A DNA stretch of 38,657 nt, from positions 1-38,657 of the forward strand of contig CACDTB010000008.1 in the NCBI GenBank assembly GCA_902555535.1, in the 5' to 3' direction. Origin of the DNA: an uncultured Pelagibacteraceae bacterium (GTDB taxonomy: Bacteria > Pseudomonadota > Alphaproteobacteria > Pelagibacterales > Pelagibacteraceae). A model generated the notes under the pieces. That model searched no databases, was not told where the DNA came from, and worked only from the letters and a program-made list of their open reading frames with translations. The translations under genes and the position numbers were made by a program. This document shows positions 10,194 to 18,252 of this stretch, one piece after another (the stretch's first letter is position 1; every line of letters begins with the position of its first letter).

Positions 10194-10499
10194 ATGTCAA
10201 AATTAAAATCAGCAATAAGTCTTGTAATTATATTAATTTTTTTTTCAGGGTGTCAAACTGTTAAAGATAAAACAGATGCTATTGTAGAAAAAGAAAATGA
10301 AAAATTAAGTAAATTTCTTGGAAAATCCGTAAGTGAACTCCAAATGGAGCTTGGAAAACCAGACGAGGATTTTAAAAACTCTAAAGGTAATTTTGAGCTA
10401 GTTTATAATAGTAAAAAATACCTTGTTCCTTGTGAACGAAGATTTGAAATAAATTCAGAAGATATAGTTATAGGCTTTGTATCAAACGGATGCTTTTAA
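10194..10499 (+). CDS. Small putative lipoprotein
   Basis: 101 aa; N-terminal TM plus lipobox IFFSGC; SmpA/BamE-like pattern LGKSVSELQMELGKPDED. Confidence 0.6.
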   Translation: MSKLKSAISLVIILIFFSGCQTVKDKTDAIVEKENEKLSKFLGKSVSELQMELGKPDEDFKNSKGNFELVYNSKKYLVPCERRFEINSEDIVIGFVSNGCF

Positions 10500-10606
10500 T
10501 AATTACTGATTGAAATAAATCTGCTCATTATAGGTTTTTTTTATTATATAATTACTGTGATATTTAAATTTAAATAGTTTTTTATATTAATTCATAACCA
10601 ATAATG

Positions 10607-10636
10607 TAACCTCAACTGAGATAACGACGGAGGTTA
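10607..10636 (+). promoter_or_regulatory. SD-sequestering leader hairpin of the NCS2 permease; candidate riboswitch or translational control element
   Basis: TAACCTC (10607-10613) pairs perfectly with GAGGTTA (10630-10636), burying the GGAGG SD two bases upstream of the ATG at 10638. The loop is AACTGAGATAACGACG. Confidence 0.6.
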
Positions 10637-10637
10637 A

Positions 10638-11960
10638 ATGGCTTCAAGTAAAAAAAAAGTGGGCTCTATAAGCAGTCCTGACAAAAAACTTCCATTAAAT
10701 AAATCCATTCCTTTAGGAATTCAGCATGTACTAGCGATGTTTGCTGGTAATATAACTGTTCCTATTATTGTGGCTGGAGTTTTTGGTCAAACGCCTGAAC
10801 AAAAAATATTTTTGATTCAAATGGCTTTGTTTGTAGCGGGAGTTGCAACAATTATCCAAACCGTTGGATATAAAGAAATTGGTGCAAGACTTCCTATTGT
10901 TCAAGGAACAAGTTTTGCATTTATACCTATCATGCTACCATTTAAAGCAGCAGGATTAGGTGCAGTATTTACGGCAGCGTTCATTGGAGGAATTTTTCAA
11001 ATTTTTATTGGAAAAGTTTTAAAACCAATAAGACATCTATTCCCACCATTAGTCACTGGTATAGTTGTGTTAATGATCGGATTTAGTTTGCTAAAAGTTG
11101 GTTTCATGTATGCTGGTGGAGGTGGATGGTTAATGAACAATAAACCTGAAATCTTTGCAAATGCAAATCATTTAACGGTTGCCGCTTCAGTGTTCATAGT
11201 TGCTATCTTTTTTAATCTTAGAGGTAAAGGAATGGCTTCTGCAGCATCAATTTTGATTGGAATAGTAGCTGGCTTCATAGTTGCAGCAGCATTAGGAATG
11301 GTTAACTACGGCAAAATTGCATCTGCAGCATGGTTTGCGTTTCCAATGCCACTTCAATATGGAATTGATTTTGTACCTGGCGCAATAATTCTAATGTTGT
11401 TTATGTCAGTTGTTACAACAATTGAAACAATTGGAGACATTAGTGCTACGACAATGGGTGGTGCTAAACGAGAAGCAACGGATAAAGAAATATCAGGTGG
11501 AATTATGGCAGATGGTGTTGGTACTGCATTTGGTGCAATATTTAATGCGATGCCAAATACATCCTATTCACAAAATGCTGGACTAGTTGCCTTTACAGGA
11601 GTGGTAAGTAGACACGTTGGAACTATTGCAGGAATAGTTTTGGTTCTGATGGGATTATTTCCAAAATTAGGTGGAATAATCGCTGCAATGCCAGAGTCTG
11701 TGATTGGCGGAGCAGCAATCATTATGTTTGGTATGATTGTGGCTGCTGGTATTAAATTGATTTCAAGGGCAGAAATGGATCAAAGAAATTTATTAATCTT
11801 AGCTCTTTCTTTGTCTTTTGGAATTGGGATGTCATTGTTACCAGACTTTGTGAAAAATATTCCAGATTTTGGAATAAGTTTAAAACTACTGTTAACAACT
11901 GGACTTATACCTGCTGGATTATTAGCATTTGCTTTGAATGCTATGATGGCAAAGAAATAA
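10638..11960 (+). CDS. NCS2 family xanthine/uracil permease
   Basis: 440 aa; PLGIQHVLAMFAGNITVPIIVAG, LPIVQGTSFAF, and NAMPNTSYSQNAGLVAFTGVVSRHVG motifs. Confidence 0.92.
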   Translation: MASSKKKVGSISSPDKKLPLNKSIPLGIQHVLAMFAGNITVPIIVAGVFGQTPEQKIFLIQMALFVAGVATIIQTVGYKEIGARLPIVQGTSFAFIPIMLPFKAAGLGAVFTAAFIGGIFQIFIGKVLKPIRHLFPPLVTGIVVLMIGFSLLKVGFMYAGGGGWLMNNKPEIFANANHLTVAASVFIVAIFFNLRGKGMASAASILIGIVAGFIVAAALGMVNYGKIASAAWFAFPMPLQYGIDFVPGAIILMLFMSVVTTIETIGDISATTMGGAKREATDKEISGGIMADGVGTAFGAIFNAMPNTSYSQNAGLVAFTGVVSRHVGTIAGIVLVLMGLFPKLGGIIAAMPESVIGGAAIIMFGMIVAAGIKLISRAEMDQRNLLILALSLSFGIGMSLLPDFVKNIPDFGISLKLLLTTGLIPAGLLAFALNAMMAKK

Positions 11961-11970
11961 ATTATTTAAA

Positions 11971-11994
11971 CTTGTGGGGAGAAATCCCCACAAG
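11971..11994. terminator. Hairpin terminator between convergent NCS2 permease and hsp20 genes
   Basis: CTTGTGGGG-AGAAAT-CCCCACAAG, perfect 9-bp stem; a T-rich tail follows on the minus strand. Confidence 0.8.
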
Positions 11995-12007
11995 CAAGGT
12001 TTAAGAC

Positions 12008-12454
12008 TTATTTAATTTCAATAAGCTTCTTTTTTTTATGTTCTGGAATTATTCTTTCACAAGATATTGTTAAAAGACCATCTTTAAGTTCAGCACCATT
12101 AACTTTTACATCATCAGCAATAGTGAATGATCTTGCAAATTGTCTTTGAGAAATACCTTTATGAATAATTTCTCCATTAACATCACTGTCCTCAGACTTA
12201 TTAACTTGTTTTGTTCTTACTGTTAATAAATTGTCCTCAAACTCAACCTCAACGTCTTTTTTGCTAAAGCCAGCCAATGCTACTTCAATTGCATAGTTGT
12301 CTTTACCTGTCTTTCGGATGTTGTATGGTGGATAATTTGACTGCATCGTCAAATTTCCGTTTCCCAACATATTTTCAAATTGGTCGAACATGTCATCAAA
12401 ACCAATTGAAAAAGGTCTAAGTGAGTTAAATATAGATAGATCCTTACTTGTCAT
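12008..12454 (-). CDS. Hsp20/IbpA family small heat shock protein
   Basis: 148 aa; PPYNIRKTGKDNYAIEVALAGFSKKDVEVEFEDNLLTV and GISQRQFARSFTIADDVKVNGAELKDGLLTI, the alpha-crystallin domain. Confidence 0.93.
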   Translation of the reverse strand: MTSKDLSIFNSLRPFSIGFDDMFDQFENMLGNGNLTMQSNYPPYNIRKTGKDNYAIEVALAGFSKKDVEVEFEDNLLTVRTKQVNKSEDSDVNGEIIHKGISQRQFARSFTIADDVKVNGAELKDGLLTISCERIIPEHKKKKLIEIK

Positions 12455-12459
12455 AATAT

Positions 12460-12510
12460 CCTCCTTTGTTAAGCAAGTTTATTTATGTAAGCCCCATTAG
12501 GCGACTTACT
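12460..12510 (-). promoter_or_regulatory. ROSE-like RNA thermometer 5' UTR of hsp20
   Basis: Minus strand reads AGTAAGTCGCCTAATGGGGCTTAC (hairpin) then AAACTTGCTTAACAAAGGAGG. The UUGCU box lies 6 nt from AGGA of the SD, the ROSE anti-SD motif with a bulged G. Confidence 0.65.
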
Positions 12511-12516
12511 AGATTT

Positions 12517-12544
12517 ATATGGGAATTAATTTGTTTTTTTCAAG
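12517..12544 (-). promoter_or_regulatory. Sigma32 (RpoH)-type promoter of hsp20
   Basis: Minus strand CTTGAAA (12544-12538), 13-14 nt spacer, TCCCATAT (12524-12517). Close to the CTTGAAA-N13-15-CCCCATNT consensus. Confidence 0.75.
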
Positions 12545-12556
12545 ATTTAAAGTGTA

Positions 12557-14632
12557 CTAAATTTTTTTTGAAATTTTTAATGCAAATGCATAGTCAATAG
12601 TAATTTCTTCTATTGCGCCATCTCTTCCTGATTTTCCACCATGACCAGCATTCATTTCGGTTTTCAAGAGGAGCAAATTATTATCTGTTTTGTAATCTCT
12701 AAGTTTTGCTGTGAACTTTGCAGGTTCATCAAATAAAACTCTATTATCACTTAAACTAGTTGTGATAAAAATATGTGGATAATCTTTTTTTTGAATATTG
12801 TTATAAGGTGCGTATGAAAATATGTAATTGAAGTGTTCTTTATTCTCTTTTGCATTTCCAAATTCGTCAAATTCTCCCACAGTTAAAGGTAAAGAATGAT
12901 CTAGATTTGTTGTTAAAGAATCCACAAAAGGGACAGCCATAATAATTCCTAAAAATAATTCAGGAGATTGATTGACTACAGCTCCCATTAATAATCCTCC
13001 AGCTGATCCACCCATTCCAATAATATTTCCTTTTGATGTATAATTCTTTTCGATCAAATATTTTGCTGCGTAAATATAATCTTCAAAAGTATTTTTTTTG
13101 TTTGTTAATTTTCCCTCTTTCCACCACTTCATACCTTTTTCCATACCACCTCTAATGTGAGCTGTAGCCCAAATTATATCTCTGTTAATAAGACTTAATC
13201 TTGTAGAAGAAAAACTTGGGGACATAGAATTTCCATAAGACCCGTATCCATACAATAAAACATTTGCAGACCCATCAATTTTTGTTTTTTTGTGTCTTGT
13301 GATTGTTAATGGAACCATCCTCCCATCATGAGATTTAAACTCAACTCTCTCAACAATATAGTTATCTTTATTATGACCAGAAGGAATTTCTTGCTCTTTG
13401 ACAAGTTCTTTAGATTTTGTTGCTAAATTATATTTAAATACTCTAGAAGGAGTTTTAGGTGATGAATATCCTAAATGAACCTCATCAGTATTTCTATCTT
13501 TTTGAGCTAAGCTAACCCCTGGTACATAAACAGTTTCATCGGAAAAAATCAATTCTTCCTCTATATTGGTAGAAACATTTTTGACAAATAATTTATCTAG
13601 TGCATCTGATGTTTCGCCACGAATAATCCAATTTTTAAGGAATGTTAATCCACCGATTAAAACCTCTTTTCTTGCTGGAATATATGTTTGCCAATTTTGA
13701 TTTTCTAAATTGTCACAAATATCAATTTTAAAGTCTTCAGCATTTTTATTTGTATGATTATAAAATTTACCATCCCATGAATTAACAGAATACAGAACAC
13801 CTCTTTCTCTTTTAATAATAAGTTTTGGAGATGGACTTAATTCATCTGATTTAAAGTAATATTGCTCCGAAGTATTATGGTCAGAAGTATTTATAAAAAA
13901 ATATTTTTCATCTGAGCTTTTTCCAATTCCTACTGTAAAAGCCTCGCTTTTCTCCTCAAATATTAATTCATCTTTGCCATTAAAATCTCCTATTTTGTGC
14001 CTGTATATTGTTCTTGCTCTATGATTTTCATCAAGTTTAGAATAAAAAATATATTTATCATCTAAACTAAATGTTATTCCCCCTGATGTTTCTGGAATTT
14101 CTTTTGAAATAATTTTGTTTGTTTTTATATCTCTTAAATAAATTGTGTAATACTCAGAACCCTTTAGATCTAAAGAGTATCCTAGATATTTATCATTATT
14201 ACTTACTTCTAAATCTCCAACTCCAAAATATTCAGTTTTGAGTTTTTCTTTTTCTTTATCTCCGTTCCATATTTCTTCTATATTTTCTGAACCAATTTTT
14301 TTTCTAAGTTTTATTGAATAATTTCCTTTTGTTGTAGTTTTTGTCCAATACTGATAAGTATGGTCTTTATACGGTAACGACTCATCATCTAATTTAATTC
14401 TTCCTTTAATTTCATCAAATAATTTTTTTTGAATATCTTTAGTATCTTTAAGATGATGTTCTGTATAAGCATTTTCATCTTCTAAATAATTTTTGACCTC
14501 AGGATCTAACTTACTTTTATCTTTTAGCACTTCCAAAATATTATCTTGGTGAATCCAGCTATAGTTATCTTCCCATTCTATATTGTGGCAAGATTTTATC
14601 TCTAGTTTTTTTTTTAATTGTGGTATTTTCAT
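12557..14632 (-). CDS. S9 family peptidase, oligopeptidase B-like
   Basis: 691 aa; beta-propeller N-term and hydrolase C-term with GGSAGGLLMG (nucleophile), AVPFVDSLTTNLD, and the catalytic His in NAGHGGKSGR. Confidence 0.9.
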   Translation of the reverse strand: MKIPQLKKKLEIKSCHNIEWEDNYSWIHQDNILEVLKDKSKLDPEVKNYLEDENAYTEHHLKDTKDIQKKLFDEIKGRIKLDDESLPYKDHTYQYWTKTTTKGNYSIKLRKKIGSENIEEIWNGDKEKEKLKTEYFGVGDLEVSNNDKYLGYSLDLKGSEYYTIYLRDIKTNKIISKEIPETSGGITFSLDDKYIFYSKLDENHRARTIYRHKIGDFNGKDELIFEEKSEAFTVGIGKSSDEKYFFINTSDHNTSEQYYFKSDELSPSPKLIIKRERGVLYSVNSWDGKFYNHTNKNAEDFKIDICDNLENQNWQTYIPARKEVLIGGLTFLKNWIIRGETSDALDKLFVKNVSTNIEEELIFSDETVYVPGVSLAQKDRNTDEVHLGYSSPKTPSRVFKYNLATKSKELVKEQEIPSGHNKDNYIVERVEFKSHDGRMVPLTITRHKKTKIDGSANVLLYGYGSYGNSMSPSFSSTRLSLINRDIIWATAHIRGGMEKGMKWWKEGKLTNKKNTFEDYIYAAKYLIEKNYTSKGNIIGMGGSAGGLLMGAVVNQSPELFLGIIMAVPFVDSLTTNLDHSLPLTVGEFDEFGNAKENKEHFNYIFSYAPYNNIQKKDYPHIFITTSLSDNRVLFDEPAKFTAKLRDYKTDNNLLLLKTEMNAGHGGKSGRDGAIEEITIDYAFALKISKKI

Positions 14633-14650
14633 TTTAATAAGTTTGATTAT

Positions 14651-15148
14651 ATGAATATATTTTTTCTAACAATAATATTTTTAATTTTAATTTACATTCT
14701 TTTAAATTGGTTTGCTAAATCTTCATCTAAAAAATTAAGTGATTTTTTCCGCAAATCTATTATTTTTGGTTCTATAATTTTAGCAATATTAGCAATTGTA
14801 GCAGGGCGATATATTTTTTCTTTACCTTTTCTTTTAGCAATATTACCATTAATTAAAACAAAAGCAGGTATAACACTACTTCAACTGATTAGACTCTGGA
14901 CACTAATTAAGACACTACAAAACACAGGTCGATTTAATTTCAAGAATAATATTAAAGCAAATTATCAAGAAATGTCTAGAGATGAGGCTTGTCGGATACT
15001 TAATTTAGATCCTAATAAAAACTATTCTAAAGATGAAATTTTAAGTTCTTATAAAAAGATAATGAAAAAAATACACCCAGATGTTAGTCCAGAACTTAAT
15101 AGACTTGCTTCTATTGTTAATGAGGCTAAAGAAGTTCTTATAAAATAA
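14651..15148 (+). CDS. Membrane-anchored DnaJ-domain protein
   Basis: N-terminal TM helices; C-term DEACRILNLDPNKNYSKDEILSSYKKIMKKIHPDVSP with the HPD motif. ATG at 14651 is preferred over the ORF-track start at 14618, which overlaps the divergent gene. Confidence 0.8.
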   Translation: MNIFFLTIIFLILIYILLNWFAKSSSKKLSDFFRKSIIFGSIILAILAIVAGRYIFSLPFLLAILPLIKTKAGITLLQLIRLWTLIKTLQNTGRFNFKNNIKANYQEMSRDEACRILNLDPNKNYSKDEILSSYKKIMKKIHPDVSPELNRLASIVNEAKEVLIK

Positions 15149-15161
15149 AAATTAAAAAAAA

Positions 15162-16142
15162 ATGGTAATTATTCACATAATTTTGTCTAAAGGATTTGTT
15201 GGATCAGAAAAATATGTACTTGATTTGGTGAGATACCAAAAGACAAAAAATAAGGTCTATGCAATTATTTCTAAAAAAAATCAGACTCTTAATAAATTAT
15301 TAAAAAAAGAAATTAAAACTTTTGAGATAAGTGATTTTTTTAAAAGATTTATTATTAATGGTTTAATTAAAAAAATAAATCCTGATATCATCCATACTCA
15401 TTTAGGCGATGCAATAAAAAATATCAAAAAATCTTCAAAATACAAAATTGTATCTACTATGCACATGAATTATAGAGCTAAAGATTATGAAAATTCTGAT
15501 GCAATAATAGTTTCAAATAATACACAATTTAAAGAAATAAAAAAAAATTTTAAAGGGATGTTATTTAAGTCCTACTTATGGATCAATACACCAAAAATAA
15601 ATATTTCTAAATCAAAATTAAAAACAAAGTTAAAAATTTCTTCTAAAGATTTTGTTTTTGGTTCCATTGGAAGATTTCATCATCAAAAAGGTTTTGATAT
15701 TCTTATTAAAGTATTTCAAGATCTAAATTTACCTAACTGTACTCTTATTTTAATTGGTAATGGACATGATAAGTTTATAAATTTTCAACGAAATAATAAG
15801 AATTTAAGAATTATTGGACATGTAGACAATGTATCTAACTATTATAATTTATTTGATGCTGGGTTATTTTTGTCTAGGTGGGAAACATTTGGTTATTGTT
15901 TGATAGAAGGAATGAAATTTAGATTACCAATTATTACTTCTAAACATATTGGAAATAAGGATTGGATAGATAAATTTTCAATATTTCAAATTAATCAGGG
16001 AGATGAAATTAAGTTAAAAAAATATATCTTAAAGCTATATAAGGCTAAAAATAACAAAAAAAATTATAACCTAAAAATGTTTGATTATAAAAAAAATTGT
16101 CAGTCAATAACTAGTATTTACAAAAAAATATTAATAAAATAA
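15162..16142 (+). CDS. Glycosyltransferase (GT4-like)
   Basis: 326 aa; FGSIGRFHHQKGFDILIKVFQDL, LILIGNGHD, LFLSRWETFGYCLIEGMKFRLPII. Confidence 0.85.
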   Translation: MVIIHIILSKGFVGSEKYVLDLVRYQKTKNKVYAIISKKNQTLNKLLKKEIKTFEISDFFKRFIINGLIKKINPDIIHTHLGDAIKNIKKSSKYKIVSTMHMNYRAKDYENSDAIIVSNNTQFKEIKKNFKGMLFKSYLWINTPKINISKSKLKTKLKISSKDFVFGSIGRFHHQKGFDILIKVFQDLNLPNCTLILIGNGHDKFINFQRNNKNLRIIGHVDNVSNYYNLFDAGLFLSRWETFGYCLIEGMKFRLPIITSKHIGNKDWIDKFSIFQINQGDEIKLKKYILKLYKAKNNKKNYNLKMFDYKKNCQSITSIYKKILIK

Positions 16143-16154
16143 TCTTTTATAATT

Positions 16155-17033
16155 ATGATTAAAGGTATTTACGCAGCCTCAATGTCAATTTTAAATGATG
16201 ATTTGACACTCAATATTAAAAAAACCATTCAACATGCTGAAATGGTTATTGATAACGGATGTCATGGTGTAGCAATCTTTGGAAGCACAGGTCAAGCACA
16301 GTTAATACCTGTGTCAGAAAAGATTAATTTAATAAATCATTTAATTTCAAGTAAATATAAAGAAAAATATATAATAGGCACTGGATTAAATTCTTTAGGT
16401 GAAACAATAAGTTTAATGAGAGTATCTAAATCGTTAAGTTTTAATAAATTTTTAATTATGCCTCCTGCGTATTATAAATATGGGGATAAAGAGGTAATTG
16501 ATTTTTATAGTAAAATCATTAGATCAGTTCCAGATAGTCAAATTATTTTATATAATTTTGAAAAGTTGTGTGGATATAAATTTAGCATAGAGTGTGTAAA
16601 AGAACTCGTTAATAAATTTCCAAATAATATTGTAGGAGTTAAAGATAGTTCTTATAATCTTTTTGAGAATTTAAAAATAGATAATTTTTCAGTTTTACCA
16701 GGCTCTGAATCAAAGCTGTATAGAGGACTTCAATTAGGTTGTTCTGGAATTATTACAGCTACATGTAACGCTACATCAAAATTAGCGAGAAAAGTATATG
16801 ATGACTTTCAAGAAGGAAATGAACAAACAATAAATCAAAATTTGTGCGATGTAAGATTAGAATTTGAAAAATATAATCTTATTTCAAGCCTCCATACTTA
16901 CTTTGGAAAAGAAGATCAGAGTTATAGAAATCTTCTACCACCTTTAAGTATCTTGAATTCCAAAGATGAAAAAGAGTTGAATAATAATTTAGGTAAATTA
17001 AATTTTTCATTAAAACCATCAATGGCGGCTTAA
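16155..17033 (+). CDS. Dihydrodipicolinate synthase/N-acetylneuraminate lyase family protein
   Basis: 292 aa; VAIFGSTGQAQLIPVSEK, LIMPPAYYKYG, and Schiff-base Lys motif IVGVKDSSYN. Confidence 0.85.
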   Translation: MIKGIYAASMSILNDDLTLNIKKTIQHAEMVIDNGCHGVAIFGSTGQAQLIPVSEKINLINHLISSKYKEKYIIGTGLNSLGETISLMRVSKSLSFNKFLIMPPAYYKYGDKEVIDFYSKIIRSVPDSQIILYNFEKLCGYKFSIECVKELVNKFPNNIVGVKDSSYNLFENLKIDNFSVLPGSESKLYRGLQLGCSGIITATCNATSKLARKVYDDFQEGNEQTINQNLCDVRLEFEKYNLISSLHTYFGKEDQSYRNLLPPLSILNSKDEKELNNNLGKLNFSLKPSMAA

Positions 17034-17034
17034 T

Positions 17035-18225
17035 ATGCAGCTTGCAAGATTTTTAAATAGTGTTTTTAAGAAGGATGGCTTTATATTGGTCGATGCAAAT
17101 TCTAAAAGTTATATTATTGGAAATCCTACAAAAGAAAATCCAATTAAAATAAAAATTTTAAAAAAGAGTCTTCATTATAAGTTGTTATTTCATCCAGATC
17201 TTTATTTTGGAGAAGCTTATACAGACGGAGATATAATAATTGAAAATGGAAGTTTGACTGATTTTCTCGATCTATCGCTAATGAATTTTGGTAGAGGAAA
17301 TTTAAATTTTTTTAGTTATATAATTAATAGATTAAGAGGATCTTATAGATATTTAACAAATTTTAATTTTATAAAAAAATCTAAAATGAATGTATCTCAT
17401 CATTACGATATATCGGATGATTTATATGATTTATTTTTAGATCCTAAGAGACAATACTCTTGTGCATATTTTAAGAATGAAACAGATTCATTAGAAACAG
17501 CTCAAAATAATAAAATTCAACATATAATCAAAAAACTTAATATTAAACCAAATCAGAAAGTATTAGATATAGGATGTGGATGGGGATCTTTAGCGATAGA
17601 TATTGCAAAAAGTGTAAATTGCGAAGTTACCGGTATTACGCTTTCAGAAAATCAATTTAATTACTGTAATAAAAGAGCAAAAGAACTTAATTTAGAAAAT
17701 CAATTACACTTTAAGTTAATGGATTATAGAGAGCTTAGCGAAAAATTTGATAGAATAGTAAGTGTTGGCATGTTTGAACACGTTGGAAGAAAATTTTATA
17801 GGAAATTTTTTTCACAAGTTGAAAAACTTCTTAAAGATGATGGGATATCATTAATTCACACAATAGGATCAGTAAATCCCCCAAGAGATCCTCATCCGTG
17901 GATCACAAAATATATTTTTCCAGGAGGTTATACACCGAGTTTGAGTGAGGTGACCACACCTATCGAAAAAGCAGGTTTAATTGTTGCAGATATAGAGGTT
18001 TTAAGGCTTCATTATTCGCATACATTAAGACATTGGAAGGAAAATTGTATTCGTAATAAAGATAAAATAATTGAAATGTTTGATGAAAGATTCTTTAGGA
18101 TGTGGGAATTTTATCTTGCTGGTTGTGAGATGGCATTTAAATGGGGCGATCAAGTTGTATATCAATTTCAATTAACAAAAAATTATTCTTCTACACCTGT
18201 TACAAGAGACTATATTTATCAATAA
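17035..18225 (+). CDS. cfa: Cyclopropane-fatty-acyl-phospholipid synthase family methyltransferase
   Basis: 396 aa; NVSHHYDISDDLYDLFLDPKRQYSCAYF, VLDIGCGWGSLAID, GMFEHVGRKFYRKFF. Confidence 0.9.
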   Translation: MQLARFLNSVFKKDGFILVDANSKSYIIGNPTKENPIKIKILKKSLHYKLLFHPDLYFGEAYTDGDIIIENGSLTDFLDLSLMNFGRGNLNFFSYIINRLRGSYRYLTNFNFIKKSKMNVSHHYDISDDLYDLFLDPKRQYSCAYFKNETDSLETAQNNKIQHIIKKLNIKPNQKVLDIGCGWGSLAIDIAKSVNCEVTGITLSENQFNYCNKRAKELNLENQLHFKLMDYRELSEKFDRIVSVGMFEHVGRKFYRKFFSQVEKLLKDDGISLIHTIGSVNPPRDPHPWITKYIFPGGYTPSLSEVTTPIEKAGLIVADIEVLRLHYSHTLRHWKENCIRNKDKIIEMFDERFFRMWEFYLAGCEMAFKWGDQVVYQFQLTKNYSSTPVTRDYIYQ

Positions 18226-18252
18226 ATAATTGATAGAAATTAATTCATTTAA

